Source: Cupriavidus pinatubonensis (GTDB lineage Bacteria; Pseudomonadota; Gammaproteobacteria; Burkholderiales; Burkholderiaceae). From it: a DNA stretch of 64,000 bases. The number at the start of each line of letters is the position of its first letter. The stretch's first letter is position 1. Of this stretch, positions 9,669 to 19,825 are shown piece by piece. The translations under genes were made by a program, and so were the position numbers. The DNA is taken from contig NZ_CP080766.1 of NCBI RefSeq assembly GCF_019602855.1, positions 868,001 to 932,000 of the forward strand, given 5' to 3'. The notes below the pieces were generated by a model. It was not told the origin of the DNA. It saw only the letters and a program-made list of their open reading frames with translations, and made no database searches.

Positions 9669-11018
9669 CTACCGGGGCCGCACCATTGGCGGCGGATACC
9701 AGTTGCCGCCGCTCACGGCAGCATCAGGTCCATACGTGCGGAACGTCAGGTGGTAATCCTGTCCGCCCGGCGTCGGCAACCAGTTGCCATCCGGCGCGCC
9801 GGACGGCTTCGCCGGCGCAAAGTACAGCGTCAGCGAGCCGTCGCTGCCGTACTGAAGGCGCGACTCCTTGTTGAGCAGGTAGCGCTTCTTCGGATTCTCC
9901 ATCACCCGAAAATTGACGGCATCGACCGCGATGACCGACCAGAAGTACCGCACGTGGGCCGCCGGAAGGTCGGCCTTCGGGAAGGTCATCGTGTAGGTAT
10001 TGGCCCCATTGAGCCGCCCGCCCTCGCCGTCAGTCACGCCCTGAAAGTACACGACTTCCTGCGCCGTGTTGGCCCAGATGCCGGCAAAGTTGGTCCGTGT
10101 GCGGGCCTTGTAGTCGCTCCCGTACTGTCCGACGACCGTGGGCCGCGCCCACCCGTTGCGCGCCGTCCCGATCTCCGTCGTCAGCGACTGCATGAATTGC
10201 GGGATCGCCTTGTCGCGGATCACCCGATCAATGCGTTCGCGCTGGGCCGGATCGGCCGCCACGTCCGCCGCGATCTGGCGCACGCGCGCCTGCAACGGCT
10301 CCATGCCCGGATTGATGTCGGGCTCCGAGTCTAGCGCCAGGGCGGCCGAATCGAATGCCTCCACGCCCGGCAACCGCGTATTGGCAAACGCCGGCGTGGC
10401 CGGTACCGGATCGATGCGCGGCGTGCCGGTCATGCGGATCTGGATCTGGCGTTGCAACTGCACCGCCTGCTTGCGGTTCTTGCCGATCTCGACACGCGCC
10501 AGCACCCTCGCCGTCTTGCCAGGCAGGTCAATGCGGTGGACATCGGGCTGCAGTTCTACGCTCGCACCCTTCAGGCACAGCCCGTAGCGCGCTGCCGCCC
10601 GCTGCGGATAGTTGCGCTGGTTGATATTGGCGACCGTCTCGCCCCATCCATTGAGGAACTGCACGGTGTAGTAACGCCCTTTGATCAGCGGCACGCTGAA
10701 CACCATGCACGTGCGTTCGTCCACGCCGATCCACGCTTCGCTGTACACCACGTCGAGATTGGGATTGGCCCAGCTCACGCCGCCAACGTCCCGGTGCCGC
10801 ATCTCGTTCCAGCGAAAGCGCTCCTTCTGGAAATCGACCTGCTCCTGCCGCAATACCAGCAGGCGCCCGAGCAGGTAGACATAGGCGTCGGCCACGTCCT
10901 GGTCGGCGGTCGTGCTTGCCGACGGCACAGGTTCCTGCTTGTGGCGTTCCTGCTTGTGGGCGCACGCGCACAGCAACGCGGCAACCGTGACGGTCAACAG
11001 GGCGGCGTGGGGTCGCAT
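9669..11018 (-). CDS. DUF1254/DUF1214-domain lipoprotein
   Basis: Protein of 449 aa starting MRPHAALL behind a clear AGGAGACGC ribosome site. The leader ends L-L-C-A-C, a plausible lipobox. The N-terminal half carries the DUF1254 signature (YVYLLGRLLVLRQEQ, then NPNLDVVYSEAWIGVDER) and the C-terminal half the DUF1214 signature (FPKADLPAAHVRYFWSVIAVD, later LTLYFAP...). Proteins of this family are envelope proteins of poorly known function, often induced by stress or linked to hydrocarbon exposure. A 14-bp perfect palindrome (9661-9674) straddles its stop codon. Confidence 0.88.
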   Translation of the reverse strand: MRPHAALLTVTVAALLCACAHKQERHKQEPVPSASTTADQDVADAYVYLLGRLLVLRQEQVDFQKERFRWNEMRHRDVGGVSWANPNLDVVYSEAWIGVDERTCMVFSVPLIKGRYYTVQFLNGWGETVANINQRNYPQRAAARYGLCLKGASVELQPDVHRIDLPGKTARVLARVEIGKNRKQAVQLQRQIQIRMTGTPRIDPVPATPAFANTRLPGVEAFDSAALALDSEPDINPGMEPLQARVRQIAADVAADPAQRERIDRVIRDKAIPQFMQSLTTEIGTARNGWARPTVVGQYGSDYKARTRTNFAGIWANTAQEVVYFQGVTDGEGGRLNGANTYTMTFPKADLPAAHVRYFWSVIAVDAVNFRVMENPKKRYLLNKESRLQYGSDGSLTLYFAPAKPSGAPDGNWLPTPGGQDYHLTFRTYGPDAAVSGGNWYPPPMVRPR

Positions 11019-11269
11019 GCGCGTCTCCTGGCGGACTCGGGATGCCACAGATTGCGCCAGCTTGTCGCGCTGCGCAATCACTCCGTGCGTCTGGATGTGT
11101 TTTGCGGAACACAATCAAGGCAGCCGCCAGAAAAAACGCTCGGCTCGGCGAATTGCCTGAAATGGGATTCGGCGCCCCCGGCCTGGCGGCACGTCCCGCA
11201 GGCCCCCTCCCGGTTAGCCGGCAGAGGCGACGGCGCAAGAATGCGGATCTGCGGCGCGGGTTACGTGGG

Positions 11270-12097
11270 TTACGCGGGCTTCTCCGCCCACGCCAGCACC
11301 GCCGGCATCGGCACGACAAAGTCATTGCCCTTCATGTACGACGCAACCGTGCCGCGCAGCACGGCCCGGATCTCATCGCGCGCCTTGGGACTTTGCGCAC
11401 GGATGGTGGCCGCGGCACGCACGGTGCCCTGTGCCAGCGCGTCGAAGAGCTGGTCGGGCGCCGAGAAGCGCCACAGCTGCGGCACCTGCCTGCAGGCTGC
11501 GCCAGTGAAGCCGGCGTTCTGCAAGGCGCTGATGCATTGCGGCGGATCGCTGAACTGGAAGAAGTTGGGGCCGGCCGGCAGGCCGACATCCATCGACCCA
11601 TAGGCCCGGATCGCCGCGTAAACGGCGCCGAAGCCGATCGCGCGTTCGGGCGCGTCCCACACCGTGAAGCCGATGCGCCCGCCGGGACGCAGTACGCGGA
11701 ATGCCTCGCGCAGCGCCTGGTCCGGATCGGTCAGGTGGCACATGCCGAAACCATTGACCACGGCGTCGAAGCTGTCCGCATCGAACGGCAGGTCCTGCGC
11801 ATCGGCCTGTTCGAAGTGCAGGCCTGGATGGGTCTTGCGTGCCAGCTCCACCTGCGTGGCAGAGAAATCGATGCCGACCGTGTCCGCGCCCCGCCGGGCC
11901 GCAGCAGCGGCAACATAGCCAGCGCCGCTGGCCACATCGAGCACGCGCTGGCCGCTGCCGACGTGCGCGCTGTCGAGCAAGGCATCGACTGATTGCGTCG
12001 TGACGACCGTGAGCTGCTCGTGGTAGCGGCTGACGACGCCGGGATCTTCCCAGCCGGCCAGCTCGAAATCACGGAAACTCTCCCCCGTGTGATCCAT
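11270..12097 (-). CDS. Class I SAM-dependent methyltransferase (UbiE-like)
   Basis: Predicted 275-aa methyltransferase. Motif I is VLDVASGAGYVAAAAARRGA followed by the acidic GIDFS strand that binds the ribose of SAM; the later QADAQDLPFDADSFDAVVNGFGMCHL matches motifs II-III. The ATG at 12097 is supported by a GGGAGGG ribosome site; an upstream extension has none. The substrate is unknown and the neighbours (DUF1254 lipoprotein, sugar dehydrogenase) give no hint. Confidence 0.88.
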   Translation of the reverse strand: MDHTGESFRDFELAGWEDPGVVSRYHEQLTVVTTQSVDALLDSAHVGSGQRVLDVASGAGYVAAAAARRGADTVGIDFSATQVELARKTHPGLHFEQADAQDLPFDADSFDAVVNGFGMCHLTDPDQALREAFRVLRPGGRIGFTVWDAPERAIGFGAVYAAIRAYGSMDVGLPAGPNFFQFSDPPQCISALQNAGFTGAACRQVPQLWRFSAPDQLFDALAQGTVRAAATIRAQSPKARDEIRAVLRGTVASYMKGNDFVVPMPAVLAWAEKPA

Positions 12098-12275
12098 TGC
12101 ACCCTCCCTTGGCGAAATTCGCTGCGGGGCGCTGGCCTGCCGCCCTGTCTGGCGCGCGCGCCCCCCCGGCACGCCGGTCGCCAGACAGGCGAAGTATAGT
12201 CATCACGGGCCACGCGGTCAGCCACCGCGCAACCGCCGTTCGCGCTGCGCCGCCGCACCGCCGGTCAGTCAGCCG

Positions 12276-13622
12276 CTATCTCGCGCCGGTCACCCGCCAT
12301 ACGGTATTGCCGACATCGTCCGCCACAAGCAGGCCTCCACGCTTGTCGACTGCAACGCCAACCGGGCGGCCCTGCGCGTCGCCGTTCTGGCCGACGAAGC
12401 CGGTGAGAACGTCGAACGGCGCGCCATTGGGACGGCCGTTGTCGAACGGCACGAAGATCACCTTGTATCCAGCAAAGGGCTTGCGGTTCCACGAACCGTG
12501 CTGGCTCACGAACATGCCGTGCTGAAACCGCGCGGGCAGGCTGTTGCCGACGGCCCCGGTCATGCCGAGCGATGCCGTATGCGCGCCGACCGCATAGTCC
12601 GGCACGATCGCCTTGGCCACCATGTCGGGCGCGGGCGGCTTGACGCGCGTATCGACGTGCTGGCCGTAGTAGCTGTATGGCCAGCCATAGAAGCCGCCAT
12701 CCCTGACTGAAGTGATGTAGTCGGGCACGAGGTCACTGCCGATTTCGTCTCTCTCGTTGACCGAGGTCCACAGTGCACCGCTTGAAGGTTCCCACGCCAT
12801 GCCGTTGGGATTGCGCAGGCCGCTTGCGAAGATGCGGTGCTGTCCGGTCTTGCGATCCACCTCCCAGATCGCGGCGCGGCCTGCCTCCTTGTCGATGCCG
12901 TTCTCGCCCGCATTGCTGTTTGAACCGACCGTCACATAGAGCTTGCTGCCATCCGGGCTCGCGATGATGTTCTTGGTCCAGTGGTGGTTGATCGTGCCTG
13001 CCGGCAGGTCCACTACCTTTTGCGGGGATGCCGTGATGCTGGTTTGTCCTGGCTGGTACGGAAAACGCAGCACGGCATCGGTATCGGCCACGTAGAAGTC
13101 ATTGCCCACGAGCACCATGCCAAACGGCGAGTGCAGGTCCTTGAGGAATACCGAACGCTCGTCGGCCACGCCGTCGCCATTGGTGTCCCGCAGCAGCGTG
13201 ATGCGGTTGGCGCTGGGCGTGCCCGCACCCGCGCGCTCCTGGACCTTCTTCATGACCCAGCCGCGAATGCCCTTGTGGTCATCCGGTTTCGGCGGCGCGT
13301 TGGTCTCTGCAACGAGCACGTCTCCATTGGGCAGCACGTAGACCCAGCGCGGATGATCGAGCTTGTCGGCAAACGCCGCCACGGACAAACCCTCGGCAGC
13401 CGTCGGCCGCGCGCCGTCCGCCCACCCTTTTGCAGGTGCGATATGGATGGTTGGAATGAGCGTCTTATCGGGCGGCGGCAATTGCGGCGTGGGGCCGAAG
13501 CCCGCTTCCGACGGAAGCTTTGCCGATTCGCCGCACCCGGCCAGGGCCAGGGCCATGGCGATGGCGACCGCGGCAATGGCGTTCGCCGGCGAACGCGACA
13601 CGGAAAGACGTGGATGCGGCAT
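12276..13622 (-). CDS. PQQ-type sugar/sorbosone dehydrogenase lipoprotein
   Basis: Predicted 448-aa beta-propeller of the soluble glucose/sorbosone dehydrogenase family, which oxidises aldoses in the periplasm using PQQ. The leader ends A-L-A-G-C, a lipobox, so the enzyme is likely lipid-anchored. Family signatures include [55 protein letters not shown] and [28 protein letters not shown]. The GGAGGTG ribosome site fixes the start. No PQQ biosynthesis genes are in the window, so cofactor use is inferred from family only. Confidence 0.88.
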   Translation of the reverse strand: MPHPRLSVSRSPANAIAAVAIAMALALAGCGESAKLPSEAGFGPTPQLPPPDKTLIPTIHIAPAKGWADGARPTAAEGLSVAAFADKLDHPRWVYVLPNGDVLVAETNAPPKPDDHKGIRGWVMKKVQERAGAGTPSANRITLLRDTNGDGVADERSVFLKDLHSPFGMVLVGNDFYVADTDAVLRFPYQPGQTSITASPQKVVDLPAGTINHHWTKNIIASPDGSKLYVTVGSNSNAGENGIDKEAGRAAIWEVDRKTGQHRIFASGLRNPNGMAWEPSSGALWTSVNERDEIGSDLVPDYITSVRDGGFYGWPYSYYGQHVDTRVKPPAPDMVAKAIVPDYAVGAHTASLGMTGAVGNSLPARFQHGMFVSQHGSWNRKPFAGYKVIFVPFDNGRPNGAPFDVLTGFVGQNGDAQGRPVGVAVDKRGGLLVADDVGNTVWRVTGAR

Positions 13623-13760
13623 AGTGGCACCTCCGGACAAAGCGGCCTTGCTTTGACTATAGGTGCGCGCCTTGCCCGTCTCTGTCAGCGCGCAAGTAGC
13701 GCGCTGTAGGACGTTGCCCGACACATGTGCCGAGCCCCGCGATGCCTACGCGGCGATATC

Positions 13761-14465
13761 TCAGCCGCGATGCGGCGTGTCGAGGCCCTTGATTACTGCG
13801 GGACGGGCCACGAAGGCTTCGAGTGCGCGCGTCACATGCGGGAAATCGCCGATGCCGACGAGTTCGCCCGCTTCATAGAAACCCACCAGATTGCGCACCC
13901 AAGGGAACGTCGCGATGTCGGCGATCGTGTATTGCTCGCCCATGATCCACGACCGGTCGGCCAGGCGCTGGTTCAGCACGTTGAGCAAGCGGCGGCTCTC
14001 GGCCGCATAACGGTCGCGCGGACGCTTGTCCTCGTACTCCTTGCCCGCAAAACGGTTGAAGAATCCCACCTGGCCAAACATGGGACCGATGCCGCCCATC
14101 TGGAACATGAGCCACTGGATGGTCTCGTAACGTTCCGCGGGATCGGCAGGAATCAGCTGCCCCGACTTGTCGGCCAGGTACAGCAGGATGGCACCGGATT
14201 CCCACAGCGGCAGCGGCTTTGCGCCGGGTCCGTTGGGATCGATGATGGCCGGGATCTTGTTATTGGGATTCAGCGAAAGGAACTCGGGCGACAACTGGTC
14301 GTTGTGGTCGAAGCGCACAAGGTGCGGCTCGTAGGGCAGCCCGGTCTCTTCCAGCATCGTGGATACTTTCACGCCGTTCGGCGTGGGCAGCGAATAAAGC
14401 TGGATGCGGTCGGGATGCTGCGCTGGCCATTTGCTGGCGATGGGATAGGCGGACAGGTCGGACAC
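13761..14465 (-). CDS. Glutathione S-transferase, nu/Ure2p-like (YfcG/YghU type)
   Basis: Predicted 234-aa GST. I prefer the GTG at 14465 (VSDLSAYP...), which has AGGAG upstream; an ATG 33 bp earlier has none. The thioredoxin-like domain contains YSLPTPNGVKVSTMLEETGLPYE, LNPNNKIPAIIDP and WESGAILLYLADKSG; the helical domain carries MFGQVGFFNRFAGKEYEDKRPRDRY and IADIATFPWV. The T-P-N-G start of helix 1 is the signature of the nu class, whose members have disulfide-bond oxidoreductase activity toward glutathionylated substrates. It ends the minus-strand run upstream of the tRNA genes. Confidence 0.92.
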   Translation of the reverse strand: MSDLSAYPIASKWPAQHPDRIQLYSLPTPNGVKVSTMLEETGLPYEPHLVRFDHNDQLSPEFLSLNPNNKIPAIIDPNGPGAKPLPLWESGAILLYLADKSGQLIPADPAERYETIQWLMFQMGGIGPMFGQVGFFNRFAGKEYEDKRPRDRYAAESRRLLNVLNQRLADRSWIMGEQYTIADIATFPWVRNLVGFYEAGELVGIGDFPHVTRALEAFVARPAVIKGLDTPHRG

Positions 14466-14655
14466 AAAAACTCCTGGCAACTGGCGGCACGGCATCAATG
14501 CCGCGCCTGAATGTCCGATGATAAACCGCCCGTGCAGGCGCTGCAGGCCGGGGCCTTATTGCGCGATACACCGGAATCAAAGCAAAAAGAAAATCGGGAT
14601 ACCGGCAGAAGAAAATCAGCCGGAAAGAGAAAAGGAAAATACGGAAAAAGGGAGG

Positions 14656-14730
<75 letters not shown>

Positions 14731-14749
14731 GACGTCCGGTGCTGGGCAC

Positions 14750-14825
14750 TGGAGCGGGAGACGAGTCTCGAACTCGCGACCTCAACCTTGGCAAGGTTGC
14801 GCTCTACCAACTGAGCTACTCCCGC
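14750..14825 (-). tRNA. tRNA-Gly (GCC)
   Basis: 76 nt with encoded CCA. The acceptor stem pairs GCGGGAG with CTCCCGC, the anticodon arm is CAACC-TTGCCAA-GGTTG giving anticodon GCC, and the discriminator base is U as usual for glycine tRNA. Confidence 0.96.
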
Positions 14826-14831
14826 GTTGTT

Positions 14832-14907
14832 TGGCTCCCCGACCTGGGCTCGAACCAGGGACCTACGGATTAACAGTCCGGCGCTCTACCGACTGAGCTA
14901 TCGGGGA
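14832..14907 (-). tRNA. tRNA-Asn (GTT)
   Basis: 76 nt with encoded CCA. The acceptor stem pairs TCCCCGA with TCGGGGA, the anticodon loop CTGTTAA gives GTT, and the T arm is CCTGG-TTCGAGC-CCAGG. It is promoter-proximal in the Asn-Gly-Thr cluster, only 6 bp from the Gly gene. Confidence 0.96.
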
Positions 14908-15102
14908 ATCAACGCTTCCTCGTTGAGAGGAGGCCGGATTGTACAACGATTGACCGGCAAGGTGTCAAGCGATGGCGCAAGATTTTTTTGAAGTCTCCGT
15001 CACTCCGTGCGCCTCGGGTCTTTATGGCCGCGACTGCTTCGCCTTTCACAAAGATCGACGCAACGGTGGCCGCGTGATCGCGCACGCCCAGCGCTACACT
15101 GA

Positions 15103-16083
<981 letters not shown>

Positions 16084-16107
16084 CGTCGCCCCGATTTGTG
16101 CGGAACC

Positions 16108-16761
16108 TTAGTCCCGGTCCGGCGCGCCGGGTGGAAACAGCTTGCGGTACGGGCGCGCCTCGTCTACCGCCCGCGCAAATGCGGGCCGCGCCAGCAGCCG
16201 GCTGCGGTAAGCGCGCGCGTTGGTCAGGGCCGGGGCCATGGGATGCACCCAGTCGGCATAGAACAGGGCCGGTGCCGCCGCGCAATCCGCAAGGCCGAAG
16301 GCACCGGCCGCAGCCCATTCGCGCCCGGCCATGGCACGGTCGAGCCACTGGTATGAACGGTCCAGCAACTGCCTGGCGTCGGCCACCCCTGCCGCATCGC
16401 GCTGCCCAGGCGCGCGGATGTAGTCGAACACGATGCGCTGCATCGGCGTCATGACGTAGTTGTCGAAGAAGCGGCCCATCATGCGGACCTCCAACGCGTC
16501 GTCGGGGTCCGGCGGAATCCATTGCACGGGACCGCGATGGTGGATGTCGAGGTACTCGATGATGATGGTCGACTCGACCACGGTGCGCCCCGCGTCGACC
16601 AGCACCGGCATGCGTTGCATTGGCCAGAGCGCGGCGTGCTCGGCCAGCGTGTCGGGATGCTCCGGCGACAGCATCCGAAATTCGAACGGCGTGCCGTTTT
16701 CATACAAGGCAATCAGAACCTTCTGGCAGTACGAGGAAAACGGGTGCGCATACAGCAGCAT
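16108..16761 (-). CDS. Glutathione S-transferase family protein
   Basis: Predicted 217-aa GST with thioredoxin-like N-terminal domain (MLLYAHPFSSYCQKVLIALYENGTPFEFR, RMPVLVDAGRTVVESTIIIEYLD, with the V-E-S glutathione-binding turn) and an all-helical C-terminal domain. The GGAGGTAACC ribosome site decides the ATG at 16761. It is followed on the same strand by nothing closely coupled and preceded by the flavodoxin-like gene 51 bp upstream, so it may be the last gene of a short minus-strand operon. Confidence 0.9.
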   Translation of the reverse strand: MLLYAHPFSSYCQKVLIALYENGTPFEFRMLSPEHPDTLAEHAALWPMQRMPVLVDAGRTVVESTIIIEYLDIHHRGPVQWIPPDPDDALEVRMMGRFFDNYVMTPMQRIVFDYIRAPGQRDAAGVADARQLLDRSYQWLDRAMAGREWAAAGAFGLADCAAAPALFYADWVHPMAPALTNARAYRSRLLARPAFARAVDEARPYRKLFPPGAPDRD

Positions 16762-16812
16762 GGTTACCTCCGGAATGACAGCGAGTTGAACAAATCTGAC
16801 CGGCACTCCGGC

Positions 16813-17304
16813 TCAGAACACGCCGAGCGCAAGGCCGGCCGCCAGGCCCGCGCCGACTTCAGCGCAGCGCTCCAGATCGTCGGCGCCAATATTCTTGGGA
16901 GCGAGGATGCGCTCCGGCGTCTGCGCGTGCGTGCAGACGATCAAACCCGGCGCCACGCTCTTCAGGCGCCAGCCGGTCGCGATGCGGTCGATCTGCCGCA
17001 AGGCGTTCTGCCCGTCACTACCCGCGCAGATCATGGCGGCGTAAGGACGCCCGTTCACGCGATCGAGTGCGGCGTAGTAGCAGCGGTCGAAGAAATCCTT
17101 CATCAGGCCCGACATCGCGGCCAGGTTCTCCGGCGTCGCGAACAGGTAGCCGTCGGCGGCAAGTACATCGTCCGGTCCTGCATCAACCGCACGCAGCAGC
17201 GTGACCGTGACGTCTGGCTGCTCGCTGGCCGCGTCGGCCGCGGCCAGCGCCATCTGCGCGGTACCGCCAGTCATGGTGTGATAGACGATCAGCAGGGTCT
17301 TCAT
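16813..17304 (-). CDS. Flavodoxin-like FMN-binding protein
   Basis: Predicted 163-aa protein with a flavodoxin/NAD(P)H-dependent FMN-reductase fold. The N-terminal strand and phosphate loop (KTLLIVYHTMTGGTAQMA) match the FMN phosphate-binding loop, and YLFATPENLAAMSGLMKDFFDR matches the second FMN-binding loop. The gene starts 58 bp after a metallo-beta-lactamase-fold gene with a full diiron ligand set. Flavodiiron proteins normally carry these two domains in one chain, so the pair may form a two-subunit version (inference). Its own ribosome site is weak. Confidence 0.82.
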   Translation of the reverse strand: MKTLLIVYHTMTGGTAQMALAAADAASEQPDVTVTLLRAVDAGPDDVLAADGYLFATPENLAAMSGLMKDFFDRCYYAALDRVNGRPYAAMICAGSDGQNALRQIDRIATGWRLKSVAPGLIVCTHAQTPERILAPKNIGADDLERCAEVGAGLAAGLALGVF

Positions 17305-17362
17305 TCGTGCACGCTCATGCTCGCCAATGTCGGGCCGACTGTAGCATGCGCGTGCACGTCAC

Positions 17363-18097
17363 CTACCGTTGCGCCAGCCGCTGCGACAAGCGGCCCAGCA
17401 GTGCCGCACCGTCGCCGCGCCACGCGCTGCCATGCATGCACGCCAGCGTGGCCGGGTGCAGATCGGCCAGCCGCTGCAGATGCATCCCGGTATCCGGGCT
17501 GTGCGCGTAATAGTCCATCTGCAGACGGAACGCCTCGCTCGATTCGAGGATGTCGCCTTCGGTCAGCGGCGGATTTGCGTCGCCGGGCTGCGTAAAGAGA
17601 TCGCCGCACAGCAGTGTACGCGTGGTTTCCTCGAACGCCATCGAGCATTCCCAGCCATGCGGCACGTGCGGCGTGGCAAGCCAGCGGATGCGGTGCGTGC
17701 CAAGACTGATGACTTCTCCATCGGCCATGGCGCGCGCCGGACGAATGGCGATGTCGTCGATCGACACCATCGCGGCGATCTGGCCGCACAGCGGCACGGC
17801 ATCGGGTGCGAGTTCGAGAAAGTCATTGAGTGTGCCGCATTCATCGGACTCCACGTGAGAGAACCCGACATAGGCCAGTCGCGACACCGGCATCACACGC
17901 TCGATGGCTGCGCGCACCTGCGTGAACAGCTTGCGCGGACCCGTGTGGTAAAGCAACGGCCTGTCATCCACCACAAGGTATTGGTTGAATGAGAAGCCGC
18001 CCGGCATGTCCTGCGGCGGGACGGGCGTGGAGATGCGGAAGATACCGTCAGCAATTTCGTCCACGGTGGTGACGGGTCCGGTGTGTTCCATGTTCAT
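17363..18097 (-). CDS. Metallo-beta-lactamase-fold diiron protein (flavodiiron/ODP-like)
   Basis: Predicted 244-aa protein; the ATG at 18097 is preceded by AAGGAAGGGA. The metal-binding set is His81-x-Glu83-x-Asp85, then His147, Asp166 and His222. The H-x-E-x-D motif instead of the usual H-x-H-x-D-H, and the exact 18-residue gap between the fourth and fifth ligands, are hallmarks of the oxygen-binding diiron (ODP) family that includes flavodiiron O2/NO reductases. There is no fused flavodoxin domain; a flavodoxin-like gene follows directly. Possible roles are O2 or NO reduction or sensing; the protein could instead be a hydrolase-like paralogue. Confidence 0.85.
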   Translation of the reverse strand: MNMEHTGPVTTVDEIADGIFRISTPVPPQDMPGGFSFNQYLVVDDRPLLYHTGPRKLFTQVRAAIERVMPVSRLAYVGFSHVESDECGTLNDFLELAPDAVPLCGQIAAMVSIDDIAIRPARAMADGEVISLGTHRIRWLATPHVPHGWECSMAFEETTRTLLCGDLFTQPGDANPPLTEGDILESSEAFRLQMDYYAHSPDTGMHLQRLADLHPATLACMHGSAWRGDGAALLGRLSQRLAQR

Positions 18098-18207
18098 TCC
18101 CTTCCTTTCTGCCGGGACAACCCGGCCATTGGCCATCACTGGCACTGCTGCCGGATATAGAAGGCCCGTATCCAGCCGGCAAGCCGCAAGACGAATCCGC
18201 GCCCGGA

Positions 18208-18651
18208 TCAGCCAGGGTTGCCGGACTTCCTGTCGATGTCGGCGCGCAGGCGCTCTTCCTGCTCGCGCAGCTCCGGGGTGAATGCCTCGCCGAAGTCATC
18301 GGCCTCGAACACCTGGCGGATTTCGATCTCGGAGTCGCCGTCCATCGGATTGGGACAGCGCCTGACCCACTCCACGGCCTCGTCCATGGATTTGACCTGC
18401 CACAGCCAGAAGCCGGCGATCAGTTCATTGGTTGCCGCGAACGGGCCATCGACCACGGTCCGGTTGCTTCCCGAAAAGCGGACCCGCTTGCCACGCGAGC
18501 TCGGGTGCAGACCCTCGCCCGCGAGCATGACGCCCGCCTTGACGAGTTCCTCGTTGAACTTGCCCATGGCCGCAAGCAATTCAGTGCCGGGCATTTCGCC
18601 AGCCTCTGACTGCCTGGTTGCCTTCACGATCACCATCACACGCATCGTCAT
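18208..18651 (-). CDS. YciI/DGPF-family protein
   Basis: Predicted 147-aa protein with the YciI-like (YCII) ferredoxin fold: MRVMVIVKATRQSEAGEMP at the start, VVDGPFAATNELIAGFWLWQV in the middle (the D-G-P-F signature) and IEIRQVFEADDFGEAF near the end. Members are small soluble proteins often next to ECF sigma factors; none is present here. The GGAGGC ribosome site supports the start. Function unknown. Confidence 0.88.
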   Translation of the reverse strand: MTMRVMVIVKATRQSEAGEMPGTELLAAMGKFNEELVKAGVMLAGEGLHPSSRGKRVRFSGSNRTVVDGPFAATNELIAGFWLWQVKSMDEAVEWVRRCPNPMDGDSEIEIRQVFEADDFGEAFTPELREQEERLRADIDRKSGNPG

Positions 18652-18786
18652 GCCTCCGTGAATGCGCGGCCGGCTACGGGGAGCCGGAGCGCAGTGTTTC
18701 AGGATCCACTTTCGTGGTTGTGTCGCGCTAAAGCGCGCATGGCTACAGGTTAATCCAATGCCATGGAATGCAACGTGAAGTTGCGC

Positions 18787-19710
18787 TCACCGCCCATCAA
18801 ATCGCCGCGCCAACCCCTTGCTGCGAAACGCGTCGACCACGAACTCGATGAATACGCGCGTGCGCGGCGGCAGCAGCGTGCGGCTCGGGTAGTAGAGCGC
18901 GATCGGCCCGTTGTCGGCGTACCAGCCGGGCAGCAGCCGCATCAGCGCCCCGCTCTCTAGCCGTGGCGCGGCATGGGGCATCGGCAGCAGCGCGATGCCT
19001 AGCCCGTGCATGGCCGCGTGGGCCATGGCTTCGGGGTCGTCGAAGATCAATCGCGCGCGGTGTTCCGCTGGCGCCTGTTCGCCGACCTGGTTGCGCAAGG
19101 TCCACGCGCGCAAGCGGCCGGTGGCGCCTGAACGCCGCACGATGCCGTCAAATGCAAGCAGATCCGACGGGTGCCTGGGCAGCGCCTTTCCCTGCATGAA
19201 CGCCGGCGATGCCACCGCGACCACGTGCGTCCGGGCAAGCTCGCGCGCGACCACGCCCTCGGTCAATTCGATGCCACCGCCAATGGCGGCATCGAAGCCG
19301 TCCCGGATCAGGTCCGTGGGACGGTTCTCGAAGTGCCAGTCCGGCACGATGCCGGGATAGAGCGCCAGGAACTCGCCCAGCAGCGGCACCAGGTACTCGC
19401 GCCCGAACGCCAGCGCCATGCCGACCTTGAGCACGCCGGCGGGCTTGCCAGCATCCTCGGCCGCGCCGGCAAATGCATCGCGCAATGCCGAGAACGGGTT
19501 GGACACCTGCGAAAAGAACTGCTCGCCGCCCGAGGTCAGCGTCAGGCGCCGCGTGCTCCGATGGAACAGGCGCAGCCCAAGGTGACGCTCCAGGCGCGCG
19601 ACATTCTTGCTGACCGCGGCCGGGGTCAGCCCCAGCCGGCGTGCCGCCGCCGAGAAGCTGCCCGTTTCAGCGCTATGGACAAAGGATTCGAGCAGGTTCA
19701 GGGCTTCCAT
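18787..19710 (-). CDS. LysR-family transcriptional regulator
   Basis: Predicted 307-aa regulator: N-terminal winged HTH (residues 1-62, LESFVHSAETGSFSAAARRLGLTPAAVSKNVARLE) and C-terminal effector domain (VLKVGMALAFGREYLVPLLGEFLALYPGI). It belongs to the large subgroup with the A-A-V-S-K recognition helix. It is transcribed away from the short-chain dehydrogenase gene that starts 115 bp further right; this divergent layout is typical for a LysR regulator and its target, so control of that SDR is likely (inference). Confidence 0.92.
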   Translation of the reverse strand: MEALNLLESFVHSAETGSFSAAARRLGLTPAAVSKNVARLERHLGLRLFHRSTRRLTLTSGGEQFFSQVSNPFSALRDAFAGAAEDAGKPAGVLKVGMALAFGREYLVPLLGEFLALYPGIVPDWHFENRPTDLIRDGFDAAIGGGIELTEGVVARELARTHVVAVASPAFMQGKALPRHPSDLLAFDGIVRRSGATGRLRAWTLRNQVGEQAPAEHRARLIFDDPEAMAHAAMHGLGIALLPMPHAAPRLESGALMRLLPGWYADNGPIALYYPSRTLLPPRTRVFIEFVVDAFRSKGLARRFDGR

Positions 19711-19825
19711 GCCCCCAGCTTATACCAATGGTTGAAAAAAATGATCCACAGCGATGCCTACCGGTAGGGGAATCCACTGACCATACTTCGACGCACCAAC
19801 CCCAACGCTTTCAGGAGCAAACATC

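Noticed and set aside
9661..9674. Perfect 14-bp palindrome CGGTAGCGCTACCG at the end of the DUF1254 gene
   Set aside because: It has no loop or T-tract and straddles the stop codon; a chance palindrome in coding sequence is likely, so it is only mentioned in the gene entry.
14599..14620. CCGGC / GCCGG inverted repeat after the tRNA cluster
   Set aside because: A five-pair stem with a 12-nt loop and no clean T-tract next to it; the surrounding U-rich minus strand may help termination but the call is too weak.
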